From positions 1 through 57,544 of the forward strand of contig JAGSGJ010000009.1 of assembly GCA_023955225.1 (NCBI GenBank): a stretch of 57,544 nt of DNA. The letters run 5' to 3'. The DNA comes from Sulfurovum sp. GTDB lineage: Bacteria > Campylobacterota > Campylobacteria > Campylobacterales > Sulfurovaceae. Within the stretch, counting starts at the first letter, position 1; every line of letters begins with the position of its first letter. The notes under the pieces were generated by a model that saw nothing but the letters and a program-made list of their open reading frames with translations, did no database searches and was not told where the DNA came from. A program made the position numbers and the translations under genes. Positions 1-8,679 of the stretch are shown here, piece after piece.

Positions 1-771
1 ATGGCGAAAAGTAAAACCGAAGATCACATCGCATTGTTTATAGACTGTGACAATATCTCACATCGATCTATAGAAGGCATCATTAATGAGCTGAGTAAAT
101 ATGGTATCGTAAATATACGCCAAGCCTATGGCAATTGGACCAAAGATAACCTTAAAAACTGGGAAGACAAACTCTTGGAGTTTGCCATTAAACCGATACA
201 ACAGTTTGACTATTCTAAAAACAAAAATGCCACAGATATTCTTATGACCATAGATGCCATAGATCTGCTTCACACCAAAGACATTGATGCTTTTGCATTC
301 GCTACGAGTGACTCTGACTTTACACCTGTGGTAATGCGTGTACAAGCTGAAGGTATTAGGGTCTATGGGTTTGGTGAGAAAAAAACACCCAAACCTTTTA
401 TGGCAGCATGTTCACAGTTCATCTTTACAGAACAGCTGATGAAGATAGAAGCGGCAAAAGTATTAGATACAAACGATAATACACGTACCATAGATGTACA
501 ACAAACACCTTTAAAGAAGTCGGGTAAAGAGATGCGTCAAGATACCTGGCTGGTCAATGTACTAAGAACCGCATTAGAGCAAACGATGGATGAGGACGGT
601 TGGGCGAACCTAGCAGCGATAGGACAATATATCAATAACTCTACCTCTTTTTCACCTATTAACTTTGGATATAAAAAAATGAGTAATCTCATCAATGAGA
701 TAGACCTCTTTGATATCTATTTGGATCCTGATACTAAACAAATGAGCATCAGAGATAAGAGATTCTACTAA
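1..771 (+). CDS. NYN-domain nuclease-like protein with C-terminal OST-HTH/LOTUS domain
   Basis: 256 residues. The N-terminal half matches the NYN (LabA/DUF88, PIN-like) fold: acidic motifs IDCDN (14-18), TDILMTIDAIDLL (about 78-90) and TSDSDF (102-107) would form the metal site of an RNase. Residues about 180-256 (TWLVNVLRTAL to the end) look like an OST-HTH/LOTUS RNA-binding domain, a common partner of bacterial NYN domains. A role in RNA cleavage or turnover is inferred from the family; no substrate can be named. The window opens exactly on this ATG, so its ribosome binding site is not visible. It converges on the helicase gene and their 3' ends overlap by 4 bases. Confidence 0.85.
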   Translation: MAKSKTEDHIALFIDCDNISHRSIEGIINELSKYGIVNIRQAYGNWTKDNLKNWEDKLLEFAIKPIQQFDYSKNKNATDILMTIDAIDLLHTKDIDAFAFATSDSDFTPVVMRVQAEGIRVYGFGEKKTPKPFMAACSQFIFTEQLMKIEAAKVLDTNDNTRTIDVQQTPLKKSGKEMRQDTWLVNVLRTALEQTMDEDGWANLAAIGQYINNSTSFSPINFGYKKMSNLINEIDLFDIYLDPDTKQMSIRDKRFY

Positions 772-2837
772 ACCGTAGTCTCTTTCTTTTCTTTTTTTCC
801 CTTAGGCTCAGGTTCCACAAACTCCCCTTTAATAAGCCCTGCTTCATGTAAAAATTGTGAAGGTTTATAGTCTATCTTTTTCACTCTGTCAACTTTTGCC
901 AAAGAGAGATAAAGTCTGTCTTTAGCACGTGTCACTGCAACATAAAACAAACGACGTTCCTCTTCTATACTGGACATCATCTTTCTATTGGGGAATCTTC
1001 CGTCTACCAGGTCAATAACATAAACCTCTGGAAACTCCAGCCCTTTACTTGCATGTACCGTGAGTAGATTAACACCCTCTCCTTCACTGAGTTCATTTCC
1101 TCCCAGTACCATCGCATTCACAAAACGTCGTAACTCCTTGTACTGACGAGAAAGGTCCAGTAAGAGATTCGCTTTTCTCTGTATACGTTCTTTGGCCTGT
1201 TTCTTCTTCTCTTCATCCACTTCTCCAGACTTAAGTCGTCCTCTTTGCGTGGCCAAAAGTTCTATAATGCCGACATAGAGCTTTGAAGAGATAATGTTTT
1301 TTAAAATATCAGATGGTTTCTCCAAACTATGTACAGACTTCATAAGTGTATAAAACTCTTTAAAAAAGTCCATACCGTCGTTGCTCAGTTTTGCATGCTT
1401 AAGCAATGGATGACTGTAAAGTGCACTCTCCAGGTTCATATGTTTAAACCTCGCTGCAGATCCTATCTCCTGATCATCATCGAAGAGTCCCAGCTGAACA
1501 TTTTTGTTAGGGTTTAGCTTAGGGAGATCATGTACCTTTGGGTAGAGTACCCCTTGCATGAAATGTCCCTGGCCAAAATGTAAAAAACATTGGAAGAACT
1601 CTTTAGAGAGTGCTGACCCTACCCCTCTTGCATACTCAAATACATGAATAAAGGCCATCATATCTTTTGGATTTACAAGCAATGCCAAGAGATCCAGCAA
1701 AAACTTTATCTCTTTTGCATCAAAAAAACTTGTCCCACCTTTACGCTTACAAGGTATACCATACTCACGTAAACTTGCTTCAACGCCATCGGCAGAAGAG
1801 TTGTTTCTAAAAATAACCGCTATCTGGTCATTAGGGACATGGGTACGTTTAATACCCTCGGCAATGGACTGATACTGTTCAAAAAGATCATTATACATCA
1901 AAAGTTTAGGCGGGTAACTTTTCATGACACGCCCCACTTCCAGTTTTTTAGGGTAGATACGCTCATTTCGTTCTATAACACGGTTAGCCAAGGAAAGGAT
2001 AGGTGCAGTAGAACGATAATTGGTTTTAAGCGTAAACACACTCGCATTGGGATAACGCGTTGAGTAAGTAGCAATATTTTCAATATTCGCTCCATTAAAC
2101 GCATAGATACTCTGGTCGTAATCTCCTACACAAAAAAGAGATTTAGGTTTGAGTGCATCTATAAGCGCACTTTGAAGGGTATTGGTATCTTGATATTCAT
2201 CGACGAGTACCTCTTCAAAAGGTATGGTGTTTTCTTCCAAATGGCTTTTCATACGTAACAACAGGTCATTAAAAGAGGCAAAGCCATAGTCTATCTTCTC
2301 TTTTTCAAACTCTTGGGCGATATCCATATAGATATCCATCACAAGCTCGTGATCCGGGTATTTTTCCAAAAACCATATATCAAAGCTTTCCAGAGACGCA
2401 TTTTGATACAAAGAATACATCTCATAGAGGTAGGTAGCTGAAAAAGGCTGCATGGTAAGATTCATACGTTCAAAGTTACGTTTTTCATAGATACTTCTAA
2501 AAAGTGTTTTAAGCTCGGAGGGTTGTTTAAGTGCCAAGGTTGGATATATCTCCTTCAGCCAACGGTACGAGACTGCATGGAAGGTTCCAGATTCTATCTT
2601 AGATACTATTTTCTTAGGAAAATAGCGTTCAAGACGTGCTATCATTTCGCCTGCTGCTTTGTTTGTAAAGGTTAAGAGTAAGATTTTGGAAGGTTCCGTA
2701 CCTTTATGTAAAAGATGTGCAATACGCCCTACGATAGTAGAAGTTTTACCTGTACCCGCACTGGCAATAATAAGGTTATGTCCTAAAGGTGCCGTAGCAG
2801 CACTTAGCTGCTCGTCATTGAGTGTGGTTAGAGGCAA
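768..2837 (-). CDS. UvrD/Rep-family superfamily 1 DNA helicase
   Basis: 689 residues, a normal length for a Rep/UvrD/PcrA helicase. Visible motifs: Q-motif LNDEQLSAA (6-14), Walker A SAGTGKTS (about 26-33), motif Ia TFTNKAAGEM, Walker B DEYQD (about 210), motif III GDYDQSIYAFNGA, motif V TVHASKGLEFPEVYV and motif VI VAVTRAKDRLYL. ATP-dependent 3'-5' unwinding in repair or replication restart is expected. The start appears to be TTG at 2835-2837, placed directly after the TAA stop of the upstream gene and in the same frame; no ATG lies close to the Q-motif and no clear ribosome binding site is visible. Probably cotranscribed with the two small genes upstream. Confidence 0.93.
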   Translation of the reverse strand: MPLTTLNDEQLSAATAPLGHNLIIASAGTGKTSTIVGRIAHLLHKGTEPSKILLLTFTNKAAGEMIARLERYFPKKIVSKIESGTFHAVSYRWLKEIYPTLALKQPSELKTLFRSIYEKRNFERMNLTMQPFSATYLYEMYSLYQNASLESFDIWFLEKYPDHELVMDIYMDIAQEFEKEKIDYGFASFNDLLLRMKSHLEENTIPFEEVLVDEYQDTNTLQSALIDALKPKSLFCVGDYDQSIYAFNGANIENIATYSTRYPNASVFTLKTNYRSTAPILSLANRVIERNERIYPKKLEVGRVMKSYPPKLLMYNDLFEQYQSIAEGIKRTHVPNDQIAVIFRNNSSADGVEASLREYGIPCKRKGGTSFFDAKEIKFLLDLLALLVNPKDMMAFIHVFEYARGVGSALSKEFFQCFLHFGQGHFMQGVLYPKVHDLPKLNPNKNVQLGLFDDDQEIGSAARFKHMNLESALYSHPLLKHAKLSNDGMDFFKEFYTLMKSVHSLEKPSDILKNIISSKLYVGIIELLATQRGRLKSGEVDEEKKKQAKERIQRKANLLLDLSRQYKELRRFVNAMVLGGNELSEGEGVNLLTVHASKGLEFPEVYVIDLVDGRFPNRKMMSSIEEERRLFYVAVTRAKDRLYLSLAKVDRVKKIDYKPSQFLHEAGLIKGEFVEPEPKGKKEKKETTV

Positions 2838-3176
2838 TTAGTTATGACCAATAATATAGTAAGTGTTTTTATTTGCTACCTGTTTTAGTTCTAGTTTATA
2901 TTTATCTGCCCAATGTTTCACTAATGCAGTAAAAGCAGAAAGATTATCTGCTCCTGTGTCTTCATCACATTTTATTTTGAGATGATCTTTGGAGTTTGAC
3001 ATCGCAATAAAGCCTTTTTCTACAGCCAATGCATCATTAAATGAAGGAATATGCTGTGAAAATTTCTCAAAACCCTTTGTATTAGCAATAATATTATTGA
3101 TTTGATTCAGTGTTTGTTCTGTTTTTGTATAGCCAAGTTGTGTTAAAAGTGCTTCTGGTGTAAGATCGAGGTGCAT
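2838..3176 (-). CDS. Conserved hypothetical protein, 112 aa
   Basis: A soluble protein of 112 residues with no signal peptide, membrane segment or family motif that I recognise; it is a mixed alpha/beta-looking sequence with few cysteines (one, in KIKCDEDTG). It lies 86 bases after the 185-residue gene and directly before the helicase on the same strand. Its TAA stop is followed immediately, in the same frame, by the presumed TTG start of the helicase, so its translation may be coupled to the helicase. Function unknown. Confidence 0.7.
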   Translation of the reverse strand: MHLDLTPEALLTQLGYTKTEQTLNQINNIIANTKGFEKFSQHIPSFNDALAVEKGFIAMSNSKDHLKIKCDEDTGADNLSAFTALVKHWADKYKLELKQVANKNTYYIIGHN

Positions 3177-3262
3177 AACTATCCTAAGTCGTAAAATTTA
3201 GAAGTAGATTGTAACAGATTTTTGATTAGTGAAGCGTTAGGGAAATTAAAATTCCCTAAATT

Positions 3263-3820
3263 TTAGAAGAGTGTATCTGATGGTGTTTCAACACGTGATA
3301 TCAGATCCTTATAGTGCTCCACGTTTTGAAAGGCTTTTTCATAACGCCAGCGTAAAACAAATTCAATAATCTCATTTTTAAGTGTATTTTCCAAAGTCTC
3401 TGCTTTACCAAAATATCCTAAAGAGATATTTTTAGCTTTCTTCTTACCGTTCTTATCTGGTTCATAAGTGATGGCGATGACTTGAATATATTTACCCTCA
3501 CGCACTTCACCAAAATCATCCTCTTTCAAACCAATACCCGACAGATTCATCGCTTTATAAATAAAGACCTTGTCAAAGTCCTGAGACTTCTCGAAAATTT
3601 TTAGCTTTTCATAAAGTTCTTTCACCCGTTTAATATTCTCTTCTCGAACATTATCACAGTTATCATCTGCGCTTTTAACAGCTTTTTCTAGTGGTTTTTT
3701 TTCACTTTTTTTGACTTCTTTGACCTCTGTAGATATAACAGCAGAGATCTTTTCTTTCTCTTCTATTTTATCTTCCAGACGACTCGTAAGTGCCCTTAAC
3801 TTATCTAAACTACTCGACAT
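3263..3820 (-). CDS. Hypothetical protein with charged coiled-coil N-terminus, 185 aa
   Basis: 185 residues. Residues 1-85 are Lys/Glu-rich and likely coiled coil or disordered. The C-terminal 100 residues are more globular (YIQVIAITYEPDKNG, ISLGYFGKAETLENTL, FVLRWRYEKAFQ). No signal peptide or membrane segment. The ATG is preceded by a good ribosome binding site (AAGGGAAAAGA). A GC-rich hairpin sits just upstream of that site. First gene of a probable three-gene unit ending in the helicase. I do not recognise the family. Confidence 0.7.
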   Translation of the reverse strand: MSSSLDKLRALTSRLEDKIEEKEKISAVISTEVKEVKKSEKKPLEKAVKSADDNCDNVREENIKRVKELYEKLKIFEKSQDFDKVFIYKAMNLSGIGLKEDDFGEVREGKYIQVIAITYEPDKNGKKKAKNISLGYFGKAETLENTLKNEIIEFVLRWRYEKAFQNVEHYKDLISRVETPSDTLF

Positions 3821-3837
3821 TCTTTTCCCTTAAAATG

Positions 3838-3850
3838 GGGCCTAGGGCCC
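3838..3850 (-). promoter_or_regulatory. GC-rich hairpin in the leader of the 185-aa gene
   Basis: An inverted repeat GGGCC-TAG-GGCCC in otherwise very AT-rich DNA. On the minus strand it lies about 17 bases before the ATG of the 185-residue gene, and is followed by CATTTT and then the ribosome binding site. It could be a leader hairpin that stabilises the mRNA or a weak terminator of an upstream transcript. The role is inferred only from position. Confidence 0.35.
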
Positions 3851-3860
3851 TTCTTGAGTA

Positions 3861-3988
3861 CATATTATTAAATATAATACAGTAGTTTTAGTAATAGTAA
3901 CTTTAAATTATAGTGAATAATATCAATTTTTCTATTTTTTAATGTTAAAAGGGATATCAGTATTAATATTATTTAGTATAATACAGTA
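3861..3988 (+). promoter_or_regulatory. Duplicated promoter-like box upstream of murA
   Basis: Two 24-base copies at 3861-3884 and 3965-3988 (21 of 24 identical), exactly 104 bases apart, each containing TATAATACAGTA. TATAAT at 3873-3878 and 3977-3982 would serve as -10 boxes reading towards murA. No clear -35 is seen, as is usual for Campylobacterota housekeeping promoters. The layout suggests tandem promoters made by duplication. The intervening DNA is AT-rich and non-coding. Confidence 0.45.
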
Positions 3989-4063
3989 ACTTTATACCAT
4001 AGATAGGTCTCTTCTAATCGACTTTTAGATAAAATTATATAAATATATTTGAGGATGAAATTG

Positions 4064-5332
4064 ATGGATTATTTAGAGATTGTTGGTGGGGAAAAGTTAA
4101 GTGGAAATGTCACAATAAGTGGTGCTAAGAATGCAGCCCTCCCCATAATTGCAGCAACCATACTTAGTAACAAAGAAGTCACATTAACAAACTTACCTAA
4201 TGTTGTAGATATCAGAACGCTTCTCAAACTTCTTACTATGCTTGGTGGAACAGTAGATCATGATAAAACGGTAGCAAAGATCAATAACGGTTCTATCACT
4301 TCTACCAAAGCAGTTTATGAAATAGTCTCTCAGATGAGAGCATCCATTCTAGTATTGGGTCCCCTGCTTGCAAGATTTGGAGAATGTGAAGTGAGTTTGC
4401 CTGGTGGTTGTGCCATCGGCCAACGTCCTATAGACCTCCACCTCCAAGCACTTGAAGAAATGGGTGCACATATAGAGATAAAAGGTGGATATGTTCGTGC
4501 TGAAGCGCCCAATGGACTTCATGGTGCTAAGATCATCTTCGACAAGATTACTGTAGGCGGTACAGAAAACATCGTCATGGCTGCAGCTTTGGCTAAAGGT
4601 ACTACAACCATCATCAATGCAGCACAAGAACCAGAGGTCGTACAACTTTGTGAGATGATACGTGATGCAGGTGTCAAGATAGAAGGTATCGGTACCAATG
4701 AGCTTACGATAGAAGGTACTGACAGAACACCACTCACATTTAAACCGGTTGAAATCATACCTGATCGTATCGAAGCAGGAACCTACTTATGTGCAGGAGC
4801 TATCACAAACTCTTCTATCACACTTAACAAAGTGAATCATCAGCACATCAGAGCCTCCATTGACAAACTGGAACATATGGGTTGTACCTTTGAGTTGGAA
4901 GATGACAGTATTACCATTCACCCTACTGAAAATCTTACACCTGTAAATCTCATCACCATAGAGTACCCAGGCTTCCCTACAGACATGCAAGCGCAGTTCA
5001 TGGCACTGGCAGTCATGGCAAAAGGTGAAAGCCTTATAGAAGAGCGTCTCTTTGAAAACCGTTTTATGCATGTAAGTGAACTCAATCGTTTAGGTGCAGA
5101 CATTTGGCTCAAAGGAAGCACTGCCGCGGTAAAAGGTGTTGATGAGCTCTACGGAGCAGATGTTATGGCAACAGACCTTAGAGCCTCTTCGGCACTTGTT
5201 CTGGCTGCCCTTGTTGCAGAAGGTACAACAAATGTAAGACGTATCTATCACTTAGACCGTGGATATGATGATCTAGAGGGAAAACTCTCTGCATTGGGTG
5301 CAAATATTGTAAGGAAGAAGGAAAGTAAATAG
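4064..5332 (+). CDS. murA: UDP-N-acetylglucosamine 1-carboxyvinyltransferase MurA
   Basis: First committed step of peptidoglycan synthesis: transfers enolpyruvate from PEP to UDP-GlcNAc in the cytoplasm. EPT-fold sequence with SGAKNAALPIIAA near the N-terminus. The active-site loop LPGGCAIGQRPIDLH carries the catalytic (fosfomycin-target) Cys. RASSALVLAALVAEG and YHLDRGYDDLEGKL are typical of the C-terminus. Length about 422 residues, as expected. I choose ATG 4064 because GAGG at 4051-4054 is 9 bases upstream; an in-frame TTG at 4049 would only add an unconserved extension. Confidence 0.97.
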   Translation: MDYLEIVGGEKLSGNVTISGAKNAALPIIAATILSNKEVTLTNLPNVVDIRTLLKLLTMLGGTVDHDKTVAKINNGSITSTKAVYEIVSQMRASILVLGPLLARFGECEVSLPGGCAIGQRPIDLHLQALEEMGAHIEIKGGYVRAEAPNGLHGAKIIFDKITVGGTENIVMAAALAKGTTTIINAAQEPEVVQLCEMIRDAGVKIEGIGTNELTIEGTDRTPLTFKPVEIIPDRIEAGTYLCAGAITNSSITLNKVNHQHIRASIDKLEHMGCTFELEDDSITIHPTENLTPVNLITIEYPGFPTDMQAQFMALAVMAKGESLIEERLFENRFMHVSELNRLGADIWLKGSTAAVKGVDELYGADVMATDLRASSALVLAALVAEGTTNVRRIYHLDRGYDDLEGKLSALGANIVRKKESK

Positions 5333-5349
5333 AAGTCTATTTGACTTCT
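5331..5349 (+). terminator. Possible terminator hairpin after murA
   Basis: AGAAGTC at 5331-5337 and GACTTCT at 5343-5349 form a 7-bp stem with a TATTT loop that overlaps the murA stop codon. The run of T after it is weak (ATATTTT 14 bases on), so termination efficiency is uncertain. The next gene is convergent. Confidence 0.35.
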
Positions 5350-5382
5350 ACTCCATATTTTAAAAATATGTCTCTTGTCATT

Positions 5383-5766
5383 TTAATGTTTTTTATACTT
5401 TAGCGCTTTTTCTTTTTTTTGCTTCCAAATCTTTTCTAAAGTTTTTTTGTCTATTTTTAACAAACTTGGCAGTGTAGAACCGGAATTACTCGATTGCTTA
5501 GGTTTATGTCCAACTTTGATACTAGAGGGCACCAAATCCAATGTTCCATTTATCTCTTTAATCATGCCATATTCATAATTTTTTGATTCTTTATTATATT
5601 TGATAATGTCACCTTGTTTATCCTCTACCCAATTAAACCACTCATCGCCTTTAAGTTTTCCTGAAAAACTTGAACCATCATTTTGTTTGAATTTTATAGC
5701 ACCTTTATATGCTGGTACAGAATATGCCCATGATATCATACTTACAAATAAAATTAATTTTATCAT
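5383..5766 (-). CDS. Secreted protein resembling the propeptide domain of M6 metalloproteases
   Basis: 127 residues with a signal peptide (about 1-16, MIKLILFVSM then SWAYS). Residues 22-75 follow a pattern usual at the N-terminus of M6-family peptidases: FKQNDGSSFSGKLKGDEWFNW (20-46) and EDKQGDIIKYNKES (48-61). The rest is a Ser/Pro linker and a Lys-rich tail. It lies 10 bases downstream of an M6 metalloprotease gene that lacks this segment. I infer a propeptide-like chaperone or inhibitor supplied as a separate chain; no function is proven. It could also be the remnant of another protease gene. Confidence 0.6.
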   Translation of the reverse strand: MIKLILFVSMISWAYSVPAYKGAIKFKQNDGSSFSGKLKGDEWFNWVEDKQGDIIKYNKESKNYEYGMIKEINGTLDLVPSSIKVGHKPKQSSNSGSTLPSLLKIDKKTLEKIWKQKKEKALKYKKH

Positions 5767-5776
5767 TTCTTATCCT

Positions 5777-7120
5777 TTAATTGATTTCTATATCTATCTT
5801 CATAGTAGCATCAGGGTTAGAGATATTAGTAATGGATACACCACTATCCCCTCCATCATATCTCTTTGTGTTTGGTAAAGTTGCTGGAGTAAAACTGTCA
5901 TTATTAGCACTATAAAACAGATTCTTATAATGACCTTCATAGGTAGAATTATTATCTAATTCTAGATCATTATTTGCTTCTTCTACATCTACTAGTTTAT
6001 GTAGTTCATTATCATTACAACTATTACTAGTGATACAAGTACTCAATAGATTATCGTCAATATGCAAAATAGATAATCCACCCTCAAAGCTATCTAAACC
6101 TTGAAGACTATACAATCCTCTATCATATCCACTAGCAGCTCTATTTTCCACTAAAAAGTATTCTCCAGTTCGACCAGTTGGTATTTGATACAAATTATAT
6201 TCTATAGCAGAAGTAGCATTTACGTCTAGATCAATTATATTACTCTCCATAATCGTCGATGTAACGAAACCACTATACACTTTACTCCATCCTGTCATAT
6301 GTACCGGTGTAGTACCTACATACTTATCTCCATCTTTATACGCCCAATTGCCTCCCCCCATCAAACCAAAGTTCCCAATACCCGATGAACTTCCATCTGT
6401 ATCATAAAGATCTGGCAATGCAAATACTGCATGTCCCAATTCATGCGCGATAACACCTATTGTTGCATCATTGCCAATTCTTGCATCAAAATGTTTTTCA
6501 CCAAATGCTGAATAACCACCCTCATCATTGCAGCTCATGAGAGTTACAGTATCAAGTGTTGGTGCAGGTGCATTAGTAAAAGCTTCCAACATACACCACG
6601 CATGTGCCCAAATACCAGGATTCGCTCCTGTCGCCCGTTCACCACCAGCTACTAAAAACATGATTTGAAGTTCATCTGAACTTATTGCACCATTCTGGTC
6701 AGTATCATATTGAGAAAAATCTATACTTGCATCTGCAAGCACAGCGGCATCTGCTAATTTATCTATATTATCCTCAAGGAAGCCAGGATGGTTTTCATTT
6801 AACTGTACAGTAATTATTCCATCCGCTGTACCATCAGTTTCATTTGCCTTTTGAAAATGGAATTTACCATACGATATTTCATTATAATAGTCATTCAGTT
6901 GCCCTTCATTGGTACCAAATATTTTTTGACTCCAAGTAGATGCAGGACTGGTAAATGGATAATCATTAAACTCTATACGAATAATGACTAGTGGTCGTGG
7001 ACTTGTATCATTCACATCCTGAATTACTGTTCCACCACCTGCACTGCCACCGCCTCCTCCACAACCAGTAAGGGTAATGACTGAAACAAGTAACTGTGTT
7101 AAAAAAATATTTAATCGCAT
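5777..7120 (-). CDS. M6-family (immune inhibitor A-like) metalloprotease lipoprotein
   Basis: 447 residues. A lipoprotein signal peptide has lipobox LTGC (Cys20), followed by a Gly-rich linker. The mature part starts with the M6 signature RPLVIIRIEFNDYPF and a zinc site HELGH (about 226-230) followed by PDLYD. The segment DTDQNGAISSDE looks like an EF-hand-type calcium loop. Expected to be a zinc endopeptidase anchored outside the cytoplasm. The usual M6 propeptide is short or missing here, and the next gene encodes a propeptide-like protein. Ribosome binding site AGAGGA precedes the ATG. Substrate unknown. Confidence 0.88.
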   Translation of the reverse strand: MRLNIFLTQLLVSVITLTGCGGGGGSAGGGTVIQDVNDTSPRPLVIIRIEFNDYPFTSPASTWSQKIFGTNEGQLNDYYNEISYGKFHFQKANETDGTADGIITVQLNENHPGFLEDNIDKLADAAVLADASIDFSQYDTDQNGAISSDELQIMFLVAGGERATGANPGIWAHAWCMLEAFTNAPAPTLDTVTLMSCNDEGGYSAFGEKHFDARIGNDATIGVIAHELGHAVFALPDLYDTDGSSSGIGNFGLMGGGNWAYKDGDKYVGTTPVHMTGWSKVYSGFVTSTIMESNIIDLDVNATSAIEYNLYQIPTGRTGEYFLVENRAASGYDRGLYSLQGLDSFEGGLSILHIDDNLLSTCITSNSCNDNELHKLVDVEEANNDLELDNNSTYEGHYKNLFYSANNDSFTPATLPNTKRYDGGDSGVSITNISNPDATMKIDIEIN

Positions 7121-7231
7121 TTCATTATTCCTCTCTTTTTAATATATAATATTAACATAATATTTATAGTATAAAACACTTGTATGAAATCTATGTGAAA
7201 TTTGGGGGGAGAGGATAAGAAAATTTGGAGT

Positions 7232-7426
7232 TTATTTATAAAACTCTTCAGGTAACACAAAAGGATTGGTTGTACATAGCCTTATAAACTTTTTCCATAA
7301 AGATATTTTAACTCCTCCATCTTGATCGGTATCATCGTGTTTTTGATATCGCTCTGAGGATAATACATGCCTGTCCAGTTTAGCATTTACCTGTTGAAGA
7401 TGCACAGGTTTAAAATCATTGCGCAT
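7232..7426 (-). CDS. Small hypothetical protein coupled to the OmpA-like gene
   Basis: 64 residues, basic and hydrophilic with a C-terminal segment WKKFIRLCTTNPFVLPEEFYK. No recognisable domain. Its ATG lies inside the end of the upstream OmpA-like gene (11-base overlap), which suggests translational coupling and perhaps a third component of the channel pair. It could also be spurious or a truncated remnant. Confidence 0.5.
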   Translation of the reverse strand: MRNDFKPVHLQQVNAKLDRHVLSSERYQKHDDTDQDGGVKISLWKKFIRLCTTNPFVLPEEFYK

Positions 7427-8675
7427 CTAAAACCTTTTCTATCTCATTCATTGCATCTTCATTCTTCAATCTAAATTTAATTTCTATACGTCTTGATGCA
7501 TTTTTATCTTCTACACCATCTATCTTAATGGCATCCAGGTAAGCTCTACCAGAAGCTATCATGAGCGGTTGAATATTGTGCTCTCTAGTGAAATCTAATG
7601 TAAGTAAATACTCCATGACGGCAAGTGCACGTTTTTGCGAAAGATTCAAGTTATAGATATATGATCCCACACTATCTGTATGCCCTTCGATAATTATTTT
7701 ATCGAGGTGCGGCTTAATATTTTTGTTGGTCACCAAAGTACCAATGTACTCTTCAAATGCTTTTTTGAGCTCTACTTCAGCTTCAGGCTTCAGTGTTGCG
7801 TCACCACTTCCAAAAAGTATGTTAGAAGCCAGTCTGAGTGATCCTGTCTTTTTATCTATGTCAATCTTGTCACCCAGTGCCTCTTTAAGTGCAGCCACCA
7901 CTTGAAGCTTAATACCTGTCAGAGATTTGATCTTCGCTTTTTGTGCTTGAAGATTTGCTACCAATTCATCATACTTTGTTTTCTTTTCATCAATAGCATT
8001 CAGAAGGGTTAAAAGTTTTTCATCTTTTATTTTTACCGTATCCTTCGTTTCACTCAATTCATTAGAAAGTATCAGTACTTTCCCTTCATAGTCTTTTAAA
8101 CTTTTTGTATTTTTATCTAATTCATTTTTGTTTTTATCAAGTAGATTTTGGACTATGACTATTTTATTGCTCAGTAGATCTTGTTTTGCATTTGCCTCAA
8201 GTAACAGCTTATTAAGCTTTTCGATCTCTGAAATTTTAAGCTTGAACATTCTTTCATTTTCAGCCAACATAAGTTGGCCTTTTGCTATACGTGCATTTTT
8301 AATTTGAAGTTGTTTTTCAGATTCAGTCAATTTAATTTTATCATCAGCGATACGTGCATTTTTAAGTGTAAGCAATTTATCTTTTTCAGCTAAAAGTCTT
8401 TCATCTTCAGTAAGGTAGCTGTCTTTTTCAGCTACAAGTGCCTGACTTTTTGCCAAACTGTCACTCAATTCATTCAGAGTATTCTCTTTAGTTTTAAGTG
8501 TCTCAGATAAGTTTGAAAGCTTCTCTTCTTTGGTATGCAGGTCAGATTTCAATATAACAGACTTTGATACAATCGCACCAATAAGTAAAATGAAAACAAA
8601 AAGTAATCCTGCCATCAAGTCAGCATATGATATCCAGAAATTGCTTTCTGCGTTCGTCTTGTCGTTTCTAAACAT
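7416..8675 (-). CDS. MotB/OmpA-like inner-membrane protein with long coiled coil
   Basis: 419 residues from ATG 8675. An N-terminal membrane helix SYADLMAGLLFVFILLIGA (about 16-34) carries the Asp19 expected of a MotB/TolR/ExbD-type ion-channel subunit. A 250-residue coiled coil follows, with an internal repeat of about 21 residues (units beginning KNARIA). The C-terminal peptidoglycan-binding OmpA domain has EGHTDSVGSY (about 326-335) and SQKRA. The longer frame back to 8762 would overlap the upstream gene by 83 bases, so 8675 is preferred, leaving a 4-base gap. It likely works with the MotA-like partner as a proton- or sodium-driven periplasmic machine. Confidence 0.85.
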   Translation of the reverse strand: MFRNDKTNAESNFWISYADLMAGLLFVFILLIGAIVSKSVILKSDLHTKEEKLSNLSETLKTKENTLNELSDSLAKSQALVAEKDSYLTEDERLLAEKDKLLTLKNARIADDKIKLTESEKQLQIKNARIAKGQLMLAENERMFKLKISEIEKLNKLLLEANAKQDLLSNKIVIVQNLLDKNKNELDKNTKSLKDYEGKVLILSNELSETKDTVKIKDEKLLTLLNAIDEKKTKYDELVANLQAQKAKIKSLTGIKLQVVAALKEALGDKIDIDKKTGSLRLASNILFGSGDATLKPEAEVELKKAFEEYIGTLVTNKNIKPHLDKIIIEGHTDSVGSYIYNLNLSQKRALAVMEYLLTLDFTREHNIQPLMIASGRAYLDAIKIDGVEDKNASRRIEIKFRLKNEDAMNEIEKVLDAQ

Positions 8676-8679
8676 ATTT

